Assembly (NCBI RefSeq): GCF_000014865.1
Contig: NC_008576.1
Location: 835,501-899,500 of the forward strand
Length of the DNA: 64,000 nucleotides
Source: Magnetococcus marinus MC-1
GTDB taxonomy: Bacteria; Pseudomonadota; Magnetococcia; Magnetococcales; Magnetococcaceae
Reading direction: 5' to 3'
Shown: one piece after another, positions 59,201 through 62,901 of the stretch
Layout: every line of letters starts with the position of its first letter
Numbering within the stretch: the stretch's first letter is position 1
Translations under genes and position numbers: made by a program
The notes under the pieces: generated by a model
Seen by the model: the letters and a program-made list of their open reading frames with translations, nothing else
Told to the model about the DNA's origin: nothing
Databases searched by the model: none

Positions 59201-62200
59201 TGGTGATTTCGCTGTCGGTAGTCGCACCATTGTCGTCGGTGGTGGTGACGCGGATGCCTAACTCAAAGTTGTCGTTGGAATCCGCCGGGGCCATCACCTG
59301 CAAGCCAGCTAGGCTGTAGCTGCCATCGCCATTGTCGGTGACTTGATCCATGCTCAGGGTGGCGGAACCATCGGTGATCTCAATGGGGGTGCCATCGGCC
59401 ATTTGCAGGGTCGCACCCTCAGGAATGCCGGTGATGGTCACGCCGGTCACCGCCTCGGAGCCATCGGTATCGGTGATGGCAAAGCTGGAGTTCACATCAA
59501 TCCAGCTATCCTCGGCACCGCTGGCGCTGCCTGCGGTAAAGGTCACCTCATCGGCATCGGGATTCACCGTCAGGGTAAAGCTGGTGGAGCTGCTGGTGGT
59601 ATCATCCCCACCGCTGTCACCATCGACATCCAGCACATTAACCGTAACGCCCATGTCAAACACACCGGAGACGTTGCCATCCACGGTGGCGGAGAGGCCA
59701 TCCAGATCCCCGGCTTCCAGGGTCCAGGTGCCATCGCCATTGTCGGTACCCGCCGACAGGGTAACGGTATCGGGCACACCCGAGATCACCACCGAGGTGA
59801 TGGACTCAGAGCCATCCATATCGGTGATGGCGGTCTCAATGTTCAGAGGGATGGTGGTGGCATCTTCATTGCCTGTGGCATCAGCGGCGCTCAAGTCAGG
59901 GGCATCGGCCACCGAGGCCACCTCGACGGAGATGCTGCCCGTGGTGATTTCGCTGTCGGTGCTCACCCCATTGTCGTCGGTGGTGGTGACGCGGATGCCT
60001 AACTCAAAGTTTTCGTTGGAGTCCGCCGGGGCCATCACCTGCAAGCCAGCTAGGCTGTAGCTGCCATCGCCATTGTCGGTGACTTGATCCATGCTCAGGG
60101 TGGCGGAACCATCGGTGATCTCAATGGGGGTGCCATCGGCCATTTGCAGGGTCGCACCCTCAGGAATGCCGGTGATGGTCACGCCGGTCACCGCCTCGGA
60201 GCCGTCGGTATCGGTGACGGCAAAGCTGGAGTTCACATCAATCCAGCTATCCTCGGCACCGCTGGCGCTGCCTGCGGTAAAGGTCACCTCATCGGCATCG
60301 GGATTCACCGTCAGGGTAAAGCTGGTGGAGCTGCTGGTGGTATCATCCCCACCGCTGTCACCATCGACATCCAGCACATTAACCGTAACGCCCATGTCAA
60401 ACACACCGGAGACGTTGCCATCCACGGTGGCGGAGAGGCCATCCAGATCCCCGGCTTCCAGGGTCCAGGTGCCATCGCCATTGTCGGTACCCGCCGACAG
60501 GGTGACGGTATCGGGCACACCCGAGATCACCACCGAGGTGATGGACTCAGAACCATCCATATCGGTGATGGCGGTCTCAATGTTCAGAGGGATGGTGGTG
60601 GCATCTTCATTGCCTGTGGCATCAGCGGCGCTCAAGTCAGGGGCATCGGCCACCGAGGCCACCTCGACGGAGATGCTGCCCGTGGTGATTTCGCTGTCGG
60701 TGCTCACCCCATTGTCGTCAGTGGTGGTGACGCGGATGCCTAACTCAAAGTTTTCGTTGGAGTCCGCCGGGGCCATCACCTGCAAGCCAGCTAGGCTGTA
60801 GCTGCCATCGCCATTGTCGGTGACTTGATCCATGCTCAGGGTGGCGGAACCATCGGTGATCTCAATGGGGGTGCCATCGGCCATTTGCAGGGTCGCACCC
60901 TCAGGAATACCGGTGATGGTCACGCCGGTCACCGCCTCGGAGCCGTCGGTATCGGTGACGGCAAAGCTGGAGTTCACATCAATCCAGCTATCCTCGGCAC
61001 CGCTGGCGCTGCCTGCGGTAAAGGTCACCTCATCGGCATCGGGATTCACCGTCAGGGTAAAGCTGGTGGAGCTGCTGGTGGTATCATCCCCACCGCTGTC
61101 ACCATCGACATCCAGCACATTAACCGTAACGCCCATGTCAAACACACCGGAGACGTTGCCATCCACGGTGGCGGAGAGGCCATCCAGATCCCCGGCTTCC
61201 AGGGTCCAGGTGCCATCGCCATTGTCGGTACCCGCCGAGAGGGTAACGGTATCGGGCACACCCGAGATCACCACCGAGGTGATGGACTCAGAGCCATCCA
61301 TATCGGTGATGGCGGTCTCAATGTTCAGAGGGATGGTGGTGGCATCTTCATTGCCTGTGGCATCAGCGGCGCTCAATTCTGGCGCATCGGCCACCGAGGC
61401 CACCGTCACATTCAAATCTGCGGTGACGGTATTAGAAAGACCCGATGAGGTCTCTGTGGTGGTAGCCGTAACGTTAAGGGTAAAATCTTCGTTGGAATCC
61501 GCAGGGGGCAGCAGTTGCAAGCCATCGGCAAAATCCCCAGTGATGGTCCAAGTGCCATCGCCATTGTCGACAATGGGGTTTTCCGCGTCAGGATTTTCTG
61601 CCAGGAAAGCATCCGCAGCATCCGAACGGATTTCAGAACCTTCTGGGACCCCTTCAATCTTAACAACCAACTGTTCCGCGCCATCCTCTTGAGAGACGTT
61701 GAGGTTGATATCAATCCAACCATCTTCGTTCCCGGCGGCAGCTTCGGGCGTTAAAGTAATGCCATCGGCCAGCAAGGTGTCGTCAACCTCTGTCTCATCC
61801 GGTGTCTCTTCTTCAACAACAGCCTCTTCTTCAGCTGCCACCTCTTCTTCAACAACCTCTGGGGTGGTGGCCTCAGGGGCAAAAGCGGTCTGCTCAGGGG
61901 TGGCGATAGCGGCAGGCTCATCGACAGCAGCATTCGGCTCACTCTCGTTGTTGGCTGGGATCGCCACTTCGGTCTCAGGCAAACCAAACTGGAAACCAGC
62001 CTGGGATGCAATGCCCGCCGTGGGGGGGGTGATGGCAAAATCACCACCATCGGCCTCTTGTGCATCCACGCTGTTGCTCTCTGCTTGCACGGGGGCTTCG
62101 TTATCGGTCTTCTCAACCTCAACCGTGCCGCTCTCCACAGCGGCTATCTCAGCATCGGTGGTAACCGACTCATTGGGTATAACTCGGCTGCCCATCTGAA

Positions 62201-62390
62201 TGGTCGACATGCTTTGCAGGTCTTCATTCTGATTGCGGCTGCCATCGTGTCCCTGCTGCTGCTCAGCGTCCAAATTGACACTATTGTCGTTTTGCAGGAC
62301 AGTCATGTCGTCCAGATTCTGCCGGGCCTCTTCACCATCGTCAGCGGTTACTTGAACCGTGGGGGTTTGGTTGCCAGTATCTTCAGCCAT
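41289..62390 (-). CDS. Giant RTX adhesin secreted by type I secretion, 7033 residues
   Basis: A 7033-residue (roughly 700 kDa) acidic, cysteine-poor surface protein, probably an adhesin or matrix protein. The ATG at 62390 has AGGAG six bases upstream; longer frames lack a site. There is no Sec signal peptide. Order: a low-complexity Gln/Asn/Glu-rich N-terminus (about 1-210); then on the order of fifty Ig/cadherin-like repeats of about 120 residues with the pattern GxED...D-x-D-G-S-E...G-x-P-x-G-A-x-L...G-D-G-T-W, like T1SS-143-type repeats; a carbohydrate-binding-like insert (44808-45070); a Gly-Ser-Asn-His array (43581-44141); and RTX nonapeptides (41559-41699) with an 89-residue tail ending in hydrophobic IIW, as T1SS signals do. 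An HlyD-family adaptor gene lies upstream. Calcium binding and adhesion are inferred from the families; the ligand is unknown. Confidence 0.92.
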   Translation of the reverse strand: MAEDTGNQTPTVQVTADDGEEARQNLDDMTVLQNDNSVNLDAEQQQGHDGSRNQNEDLQSMSTIQMGSRVIPNESVTTDAEIAAVESGTVEVEKTDNEAPVQAESNSVDAQEADGGDFAITPPTAGIASQAGFQFGLPETEVAIPANNESEPNAAVDEPAAIATPEQTAFAPEATTPEVVEEEVAAEEEAVVEEETPDETEVDDTLLADGITLTPEAAAGNEDGWIDINLNVSQEDGAEQLVVKIEGVPEGSEIRSDAADAFLAENPDAENPIVDNGDGTWTITGDFADGLQLLPPADSNEDFTLNVTATTTETSSGLSNTVTADLNVTVASVADAPELSAADATGNEDATTIPLNIETAITDMDGSESITSVVISGVPDTVTLSAGTDNGDGTWTLEAGDLDGLSATVDGNVSGVFDMGVTVNVLDVDGDSGGDDTTSSSTSFTLTVNPDADEVTFTAGSASGAEDSWIDVNSSFAVTDTDGSEAVTGVTITGIPEGATLQMADGTPIEITDGSATLSMDQVTDNGDGSYSLAGLQVMAPADSNENFELGIRVTTTDDNGVSTDSEITTGSISVEVASVADAPDLSAADATGNEDATTIPLNIETAITDMDGSESITSVVISGVPDTVTLSAGTDNGDGTWTLEAGDLDGLSATVDGNVSGVFDMGVTVNVLDVDGDSGGDDTTSSSTSFTLTVNPDADEVTFTAGSASGAEDSWIDVNSSFAVTDTDGSEAVTGVTITGIPEGATLQMADGTPIEITDGSATLSMDQVTDNGDGSYSLAGLQVMAPADSNENFELGIRVTTTDDNGVSTDSEITTGSISVEVASVADAPDLSAADATGNEDATTIPLNIETAITDMDGSESITSVVISGVPDTVTLSAGTDNGDGTWTLEAGDLDGLSATVDGNVSGVFDMGVTVNVLDVDGDSGGDDTTSSSTSFTLTVNPDADEVTFTAGSASGAEDSWIDVNSSFAITDTDGSEAVTGVTITGIPEGATLQMADGTPIEITDGSATLSMDQVTDNGDGSYSLAGLQVMAPADSNDNFELGIRVTTTDDNGATTDSEITNGTISVEVASVADAPELSAGDVTGGEDATTIPLDIASAVTDMDGSESITSVVISGVPDTVTLSAGTDNGDGTWTLEAGDLDGLSATVDGNVSGVFDMGVTVNVLDADGDSGGDDTSSASTSFTLTVNPDADEVTFTAGSASGAEDSWIDVNSSFAVTDTDGSEAVTGVTITGIPEGATLQMADGTPIEITDGSATLSMDQVTDNGDGSYSLAGLQVMAPADSNENFELGIRVTTTDDNGVSTDSEITNGTISVEVSSVADAPELSAGDVTGGEDATTIPLDIASAVTDMDGSESITSVVISGVPDTVTLSAGTDNGDGTWTLEAGDLDGLSATVDGNVSGVFDMGVTVNVLDADGDSGGDDTSSASTSFTLTVNPDADEVTFTAGSASGAEDSWIDVNSSFAVTDTDGSEAVTGVTITGIPEGATLQMADGTPIEITDGSATLSMDQVTDNGDGSYSLAGLQVMAPADSNENFELGIRVTTTDDNGVSTDSEITNGTISVEVSSVADAPELSAGDVTGGEDATTIPLDIASAVTDMDGSESITSVVISGVPDTVTLSAGTDNGDGTWTLEAGDLDGLSATVDGNVSGVFDMGVTVNVLDADGDSGGDDTSSASTSFTLTVNPDADEVTFTAGSASGAEDSWIDVNSSFAVTDTDGSEAVTGVTITGIPEGATLQMADGTPIEITDGSATLSMDQVTDNGDGSYSLAGLQVMAPADSNENFELGIRVTTTDDNGVSTDSEITNGTISVEVASVADAPELSAGDVTGGEDATTIPLDIASAVTDMDGSESITSVVISGVPDTVTLSAGTDNGDGTWTLEAGDLDGLSATVDGNVSGVFDMGVTVNVLDVDGDSGGDDTTSSSTSFTLTVNPDADEVTFTAGSASGAEDSWIDVNSSFAVTDTDGSEAVTGVTITGIPEGATLQMADGTPIEITDGSATLSMDQVTDNGDGSYSLAGLQVMAPADSNENFELGIRVTTTDDNGVSTDSEITNGSISVEVSSVADAPELSAGDVTGGEDATTIPLDIASAVTDMDGSESITSVVISGVPDTVTLSAGTDNGDGTWTLEAGDLDGLSATVDGNVSGVFDMGVTVNVLDADGDSGGDDTSSASTSFTLTVNPDADEVTFTAGSASGAEDSWIDVNSSFAVTDTDGSEAVTGVTITGIPEGATLQMADGTPIEITDGSATLSMDQVTDNGDGSYSLAGLQVMAPADSNENFELGIRVTTTDDNGVSTDSEITTGSISVEVASVADAPELSAADATGNEDATTIPLNIETAITDMDGSESITSVVISGVPDTVTLSAGTDNGDGTWTLEAGDLDGLSATVDGNVSGVFDMGVTVNVLDADGDSGGDDTSSASTSFTLTVNPDADEVTFTAGSASGAEDSWIDVNSSFAVTDTDGSEAVTGVTITGIPEGATLQMADGTPIEITDGSATLSMDQVTDNGDGSYSLAGLQVMAPADSNENFELGIRVTTTDDNGVSTDSEITTGSISVEVASVADAPELSAADASGNEDATTIPLDIAAAVTDTDGSESITSVVISDVPDTVTLSAGTDNGDGTWTLSVEDLDGLSATVDGDVSGVFNMGVTVNVLDVDGDSGGDDTTSVSSQFTLTVNPEADGVEITAGSASGSEDQWISVNEPTFIIQDSDGSESVTGVTITGIPEGTELRLADGTEITVEADGTAVIPMGAVSETATEGTFTIDGLEIKAPSDSNVDFSLGITVETTDTNGVTSDTVLDSGAINVEVVSVADAPDLVANDVTGNEDAATINLDIATAVTDVDGSESISSVVITNVPESMTLSAGTDNGDGTWTLEVGDLEGLTASVEGDLSGSWDLGVTVNVLDADADGAAGDDVTSRSTNFTVTVTPDADGVTITDGSGSGVEDQWISVNEPLFEIQDTDGSETVTGVTITGIPEGAEVRMDDGTAIEVTDGSATIPMSYVTDLGDNTFTINGLEVKAPADSNANFSLGIDIETTDSNGVTSDTTIDSGSISIEVISDADAPDLSAGDVTGGEDATTIPLDIASAVTDMDGSESITSVVISGVPDTVTLSAGTDNGDGTWTLEAGDLDGLSATVDGNVSGVFDMGVTVNVLDADGDSGGDDTTSASTSFTLTVNPDADEVTFTAGSASGAEDSWIDVNSSFAVTDTDGSEAVTGVTITGIPEGATLQMADGTPIEITDGSATLSMDQVTDNGDGSYSLAGLQVMAPADSNENFELGIRVTTTDDNGVSTDTEITNGSISVEVASVADAPELSAGDVTGGEDATTIPLDIASAVTDMDGSESITSVVISGVPDTVTLSAGTDNGDGTWTLEAGDLDGLSATVDGNVSGVFDMGVTVNVLDADGDSGGDDTSSASTSFTLTVNPDADEVTFTAGSASGAEDSWIDVNSSFAVTDTDGSEAVTGVTITGIPEGATLQMADGTPIEITDGSATLSMDQVTDNGDGSYSLAGLQVMAPADSNDNFELGIRVTTTDDNGATTDSEITNGTISVEVASVADAPELSAGDVTGGEDATTIPLDIASAVTDMDGSESITSVVISGVPDTVTLSAGTDNGDGTWTLEAGDLDGLSATVDGNVSGVFDMGVTVNVLDADGDSGGDDTSSASTSFTLTVNPDADEVTFTAGSASGAEDSWIDVNSSFAVTDTDGSEAVTGVTITGIPEGATLQMADGTPIEITDGSATLSMDQVTDNGDGSYSLAGLQVMAPADSNDNFELGIRVTTTDDNGATTDSEITTGTISVEVASVADAPELSAGDVTGGEDATTIPLDIASAVTDMDGSESITSVVISGVPDTVTLSAGTDNGDGTWTLEAGDLDGLSATVDGNVSGVFDMGVTVNVLDADGDSGGDDTSSSSTSFTLTVNPDADEVTFTAGSASGAEDSWIDVNSSFAVTDTDGSEAVTGVTITGIPEGATLQMADGTPIEITDGSATLSMDQVTDNGDGSYSLAGLQVMAPADSNVDFELGIRVTTIDDNGATTDTEITNGTISVEVTGVADDPSLTVNDTTGTEDQAITLDISGGLADVDGSETLVVTIGGVPAGAQLSAGTDNGDGTWTITSTGDAPVDFSAIQLTDLPEDYSGKFDLDVSWNLNDVGDDGVTVDDSLNGSSSFTVTVNPDADAPDLNVGDVVGQEDATSIPLDIAAAVTDTDGSESITSVVISDVPDTVTLSAGTDNGDGTWTLSVGDLDGLSATVDGDVSGVFNMGVTVHVLDDGANSGGTDTTSVSSQFTLTVNPEADGVEITAGSASGREDQWISVNEPTFALQDTDGSESVTGVTLTGIPDGTEIRLADGTEITVNADGTAVIPMGAVTETATEGTFTIDGLEIKAPSDSNVDFSLGITVETTDSNGVTSDTVLDSGAINVEVVSVADAPDLVANNVAGNEDAATIPLDIAAAVTDMDGSESITSVVISGVPDTVTLSAGTDNGDGTWTLEAGDLDGLSATVDGDVSGVFDMGVTVNVLDADADGAAGDDTTSRSTSFTLTVNPDSDGVSIVDGSASGLEDQWISVNEPVFTLLDTDGSEHVTGVVITGIPAGAELQMSDGTPINVNNGRATIPMDYVVEGDAENSYTINGLEIKAPADSNVDFELGIRVTTTDSNGVTNDTARTNGTISVEVTGVADDPSLAFNDTTGTEDQAITLDISGGLADVDGSETLVVTIGGVPAGAQLSAGTDNGDGTWTITSTGDAPVDFSAIQLTDLPEDYSGQFGLDVSWNLNDYAEDGVTVDDALSGSSSFTVTVNPDADEVSVTSSASGSEDSWIDVSTSFAITDNDGSESVGSVTFSGLPAGASLQIVDPDSGDIIDLGTSTGTGDSFTIPAEYVVTSDHENFEVVGLQVQAPADSNVDFNMNLNVEVTDDNGITTDTITSTNAVHVEVVGVADGVQNMADAQDVDVREDNWFYLNSSSNGPGISSDLIDTDGSEQIFYQINADSSDVKLQVKVGNNWTTQSTDGDGNWNVSAADVDSGKVRMYGGSNEDSDFTVNVNAYTKDFAEDGSTVDDVSSLQSTSFSVNVQSDADGTKISFSGAGVEDTAITINNSIQLNDTDGSESLQGPVIISGVPEGATLSIVGDNAGFIHDNGDGSYSIDQEALSPTANNAHGDYKWEIPGLTFTPAENDSTDVKLTFTTTTVEATDDGNGYATQLTSKAVTIRVDADADGATINTVDAHGLEDHAISLEPTITLNGDIDGSETILGDVIITSDDPGAAGATMVVNGVTIQSSSHTVTTPVTDGAGNVVLGDNGKPQTTTETTTTWRVPTALLSVTVDGDGNTTGWTFDTMTVTPPENSDADFQLDFALVISDDGQDTAMATGSIHVEVDAVADAPELSVGNVGGTEDTAISLNINAALVDVDGSESMSVVIAGVPSGAMLSAGTDNGDGTWTLEPGDLQGLTITPPAQSNDAMHLTVTATSTESNPTTDQDAGTVDTPSASTSASFSVTVIGDADAAEFGDLSASMVEDQVVAGAPNGSVLLDLTSITLGADADDNSEQLSVVLSIPNDAPAGTYLWAPEADDLSYAGNGNWVVSEDAMGSIRLVTPEDYSGEINVDVAITVTERGFQVDDQGNLMLDGNGERIELTGGDKWTTTEQFHVTVIADADEPHISIQAAGHEDMDGGIPFTISPSVTDGNAHGGAEVITSVTVSDIPANVVLMQDGLPLTPDADGNYVFEPDNLDGLTLVTPTHSNEDFQVTVTATAMDNNGDVESNSVVHTVDVVGVADGVNDLVAGQSADATALVLQIAKGTNSAHAGEFEIFIDGESVGTYQTDVFHNNGNDAWDTLTINDVDFSQVDPNSITFQPTSNQSNILIKGVEIAGHTYDPTNGSGDFSVNGDGDGGDYVRMAGNGKELSLDLSGTDFSDMPLNNDIASDGVHQIPIQIESTMIDQDGSESRYYIVSDVPDGAFLAAGVDSDGNAIHAGINAGEGQWIVTEDQLGALHIVPQGGLVTGDHFDITVTAVTVENDGDVNFDSHVTVSIHIDTDLDQSYNPGPGNGHPNSDVAWDGEVSGVSISSGGVGNEDSSIDMGITATSLQGNAGGNDDNDNQGQGSGNHGSGNDGQGSGNHASGNSGQGSGNHGSGNHGSGNHGSGNSGQGSGNHASGNSGHGSGNHASGNSGHGSGNHSSGNSGHGSGNHASGNSGHGSGNHSSGNSGHGSGNHASGNSGHGSGNHSSGNSGHGSGNHSSGNSGHGSGNHASGNSGHGSGNHASGNSGHGSGNHASGNSGHGSGNGGQCSGGHGQNSGNNAIEPPPAADAGNAQSSSAGSEITSFVIADADLPEGASLSAGIFNPLNGTWVFTAEQVETLEVTPPEDFSGEMNIPMQAITIDVNGQELVQDHIVTVDVNAITDGPNIHISPVGGMEDSAIEIQVTLNMPDADGSETLSGVVIVEGVPEGATLSLGEQNPDTGNWEIPVAELTVTGSAEDGTATSWRTDGLTLTPPEDGNTNFNLTFKATGGEGGVDGAEDITVSATVNVNVVADADDVLLTVQDQVVTGLEDTGFELEGLSAVLDGSGAESINVVISGFPEGTTFSHGFNNGDGTWSVAPDDLDDLSVKPPVDFSGNMDLQLTSYSVDRDPDTGEIDIQANSSAEFTVTFEADADIFNASAEDAAGIENSAISLNLSAASLDMSDASPETMLIILDGLPDGSQLSAGTDNGDGTWSLTGDQLNGLTMTPPEEFTGTIHVTMSVSSDQNNVNVVDMDLGFTIEVDDTPVVTMDEMLVYDDIGDGLVDIGSHITITDTDSQNFSGATIAITDGEGAGDSFSFNGFQVSELVADDGSSTFMIDGTNITVSGGGFGGEGDLVLSGVESTDTYENVLHSIQLDVDEPGTRSLSVEVTDEEGATSEAGLFDVAVTQDEIQGTAGDDVMTGTDGNDHLSGGDGNDIFQGGMGDDILSGGAGDDLFIFGMNDGSDFISGGADYNDVIRMDGMTSDPVLDLGDVGNWTIDTNSDFTLQTIDVGGDVFDAITFDAGDAAGYITLEDGTQIDFDGIDQIIW
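41559..41699 (-). other. RTX calcium-binding nonapeptide block of the adhesin
   Basis: A 47-residue stretch with consecutive GGxGxDxUx-type repeats (GTDGNDHLSGGDGNDIFQG, then GGMGDDILSGGAGDDLFIFG). Such repeats bind calcium and fold after export. They are followed by 89 residues forming the presumed C-terminal T1SS signal. Confidence 0.92.
43581..44141 (-). repeat. 36-bp / 12-residue Gly-Ser-Asn-His tandem array inside the adhesin
   Basis: About fourteen tandem 36-bp units, consensus GHGSGNHASGNS with variants GQGSGNHASGNS and GHGSGNHSSGNS, and one unit expanded to 22 residues by extra GSGNH pieces. It ends in GGQCSGGHGQNSGNN, with a lone cysteine. The array replaces the D-x-D-G-S-E loop of an otherwise ordinary repeat domain (GNEDSSIDMGITATSL before it, SEITSFVIADADLPEGASLSAG after it). 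The high His content suggests metal or pH-dependent binding, which is inference. Confidence 0.93.
44808..45070 (-). other. Carbohydrate-binding-module-like insert in the adhesin
   Basis: About 87 residues unlike the surrounding repeats, with the pattern of calcium-dependent xylan-binding (CBM36/60-like) domains: LVLQIAKGTNSAHAGEFEIF, then DGESVGTYQTD, WDTLTINDVDF and a closing ILIKGVEIAGHTYDP. It sits at the first strand of a repeat, where the usual GxED segment would be. The fold assignment is by pattern only. Confidence 0.5.
50250..53215 (-). repeat. Array 2: four 741-bp double-domain units
   Basis: Four head-to-tail units of exactly 741 bp (247 residues). Each is one A domain (AGDVTGGEDATTIPLDIA..., DMDGSES) and one B domain (FTAGSASGAEDSWIDVNSSF..., DTDGSEA). 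The same stretch (TGATCCATGCTCAGGG) recurs near 50436, 51177, 51918 and 52659. Units differ by only a few bases from each other and from array 1. Confidence 0.95.
54690..61400 (-). repeat. Array 1: nine 741-bp double-domain units
   Basis: Nine near-identical 741-bp units; the anchor stretch recurs near 54897, 55638, 56379, 57120, 57861, 58602, 59343, 60084 and 60825, exactly 741 bp apart. It is in frame throughout, so gain or loss of units changes length by 247 residues without frameshift. It is separated from array 2 by two diverged units (about 53215-54690). Confidence 0.96.
61760..62390 (-). other. N-terminal low-complexity region of the adhesin
   Basis: About 210 residues rich in Gln, Asn, Asp, Glu, Ala and Val before the first repeat, including an acidic run (EEEVAAEEEAVVEEETPDE). 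No signal peptide and no LapA-like retention domain is recognised. An EAAAGNED segment at its end resembles a dialanine protease site but aligns with the normal first strand of the repeats. Confidence 0.7.
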
Positions 62391-62901
62391 GATCATCTCC
62401 TGCCATGAGTATAAGAAAAACGCCCACCAGCGTTTTGATCTCGATTGGTTGCCTGTTCCCGCAAAACGATACGGTGAAGTTGTATGCCCTTTTGGTTTTG
62501 GGCGCACGGGAAGGGCTACGGAAAAATTCCGATACAGCCATCATACCAAGGTATGCTTACGCTTACAGTAAAAAAAAGTGGGGAATAGAAGTGTTAGGAG
62601 GCAATAAAAACAACGATATAGCCATTTGTAGTGCCGGACTTAGGCAAAAATATATTTATGTATTAGATGTGAATTTTATGCATAGTTCTTTTAGGAATTT
62701 CTATAGAAGGGCCATCTCTCGCAAATATGCGCTCCGCTGCGAAGCTTCGACAGATCTTTTTTTTTCAAAAATAGAACACGCCCTTTCGAAAAACAGGCGT
62801 AACGACAATAAAATGGCCAAAAATATTCGTGTTATAACGTATTTTGAACGATAAAAAAGGGCCGAATAGGCCCTTTTTTACGATAGCTATGGAACGGGGA
62901 G
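62391..62901 (-). promoter_or_regulatory. AT-rich leader/promoter region of the giant adhesin gene
   Basis: 511 nt between the hlyD-family gene and the adhesin start, clearly more AT-rich (about 62550-62860) than the rest of the window. Since hlyD ends at its own terminator, the adhesin promoter should lie here. No consensus sigma70 or sigma54 pair was found on the minus strand, so activator dependence or another sigma factor is possible. A plus-strand frame (62405-62854) is not supported. Confidence 0.5.
62853..62879. terminator. Terminator after the HlyD-family gene
   Basis: Perfect 11-bp stem (62853-62863 with 62869-62879; AAAAAAGGGCC and complement), 5-nt loop, T-run on the minus strand. 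It lies 22 nt beyond the stop codon of the HlyD-family gene and uncouples it from the adhesin gene. Confidence 0.9.

Noticed and set aside
61710-61760. LapG-type dialanine cleavage site (EAAAG) in the adhesin
   Set aside because: It aligns with the ordinary first strand of a repeat (as in GSASGAED) and no LapD/LapG partner is visible.
62405-62854. 149-residue plus-strand frame between the HlyD-family and adhesin genes
   Set aside because: No family features and no ribosome site at its start. An AGGAGG at 62598-62603 has no start codon after it. The region is AT-rich leader DNA of the adhesin gene.
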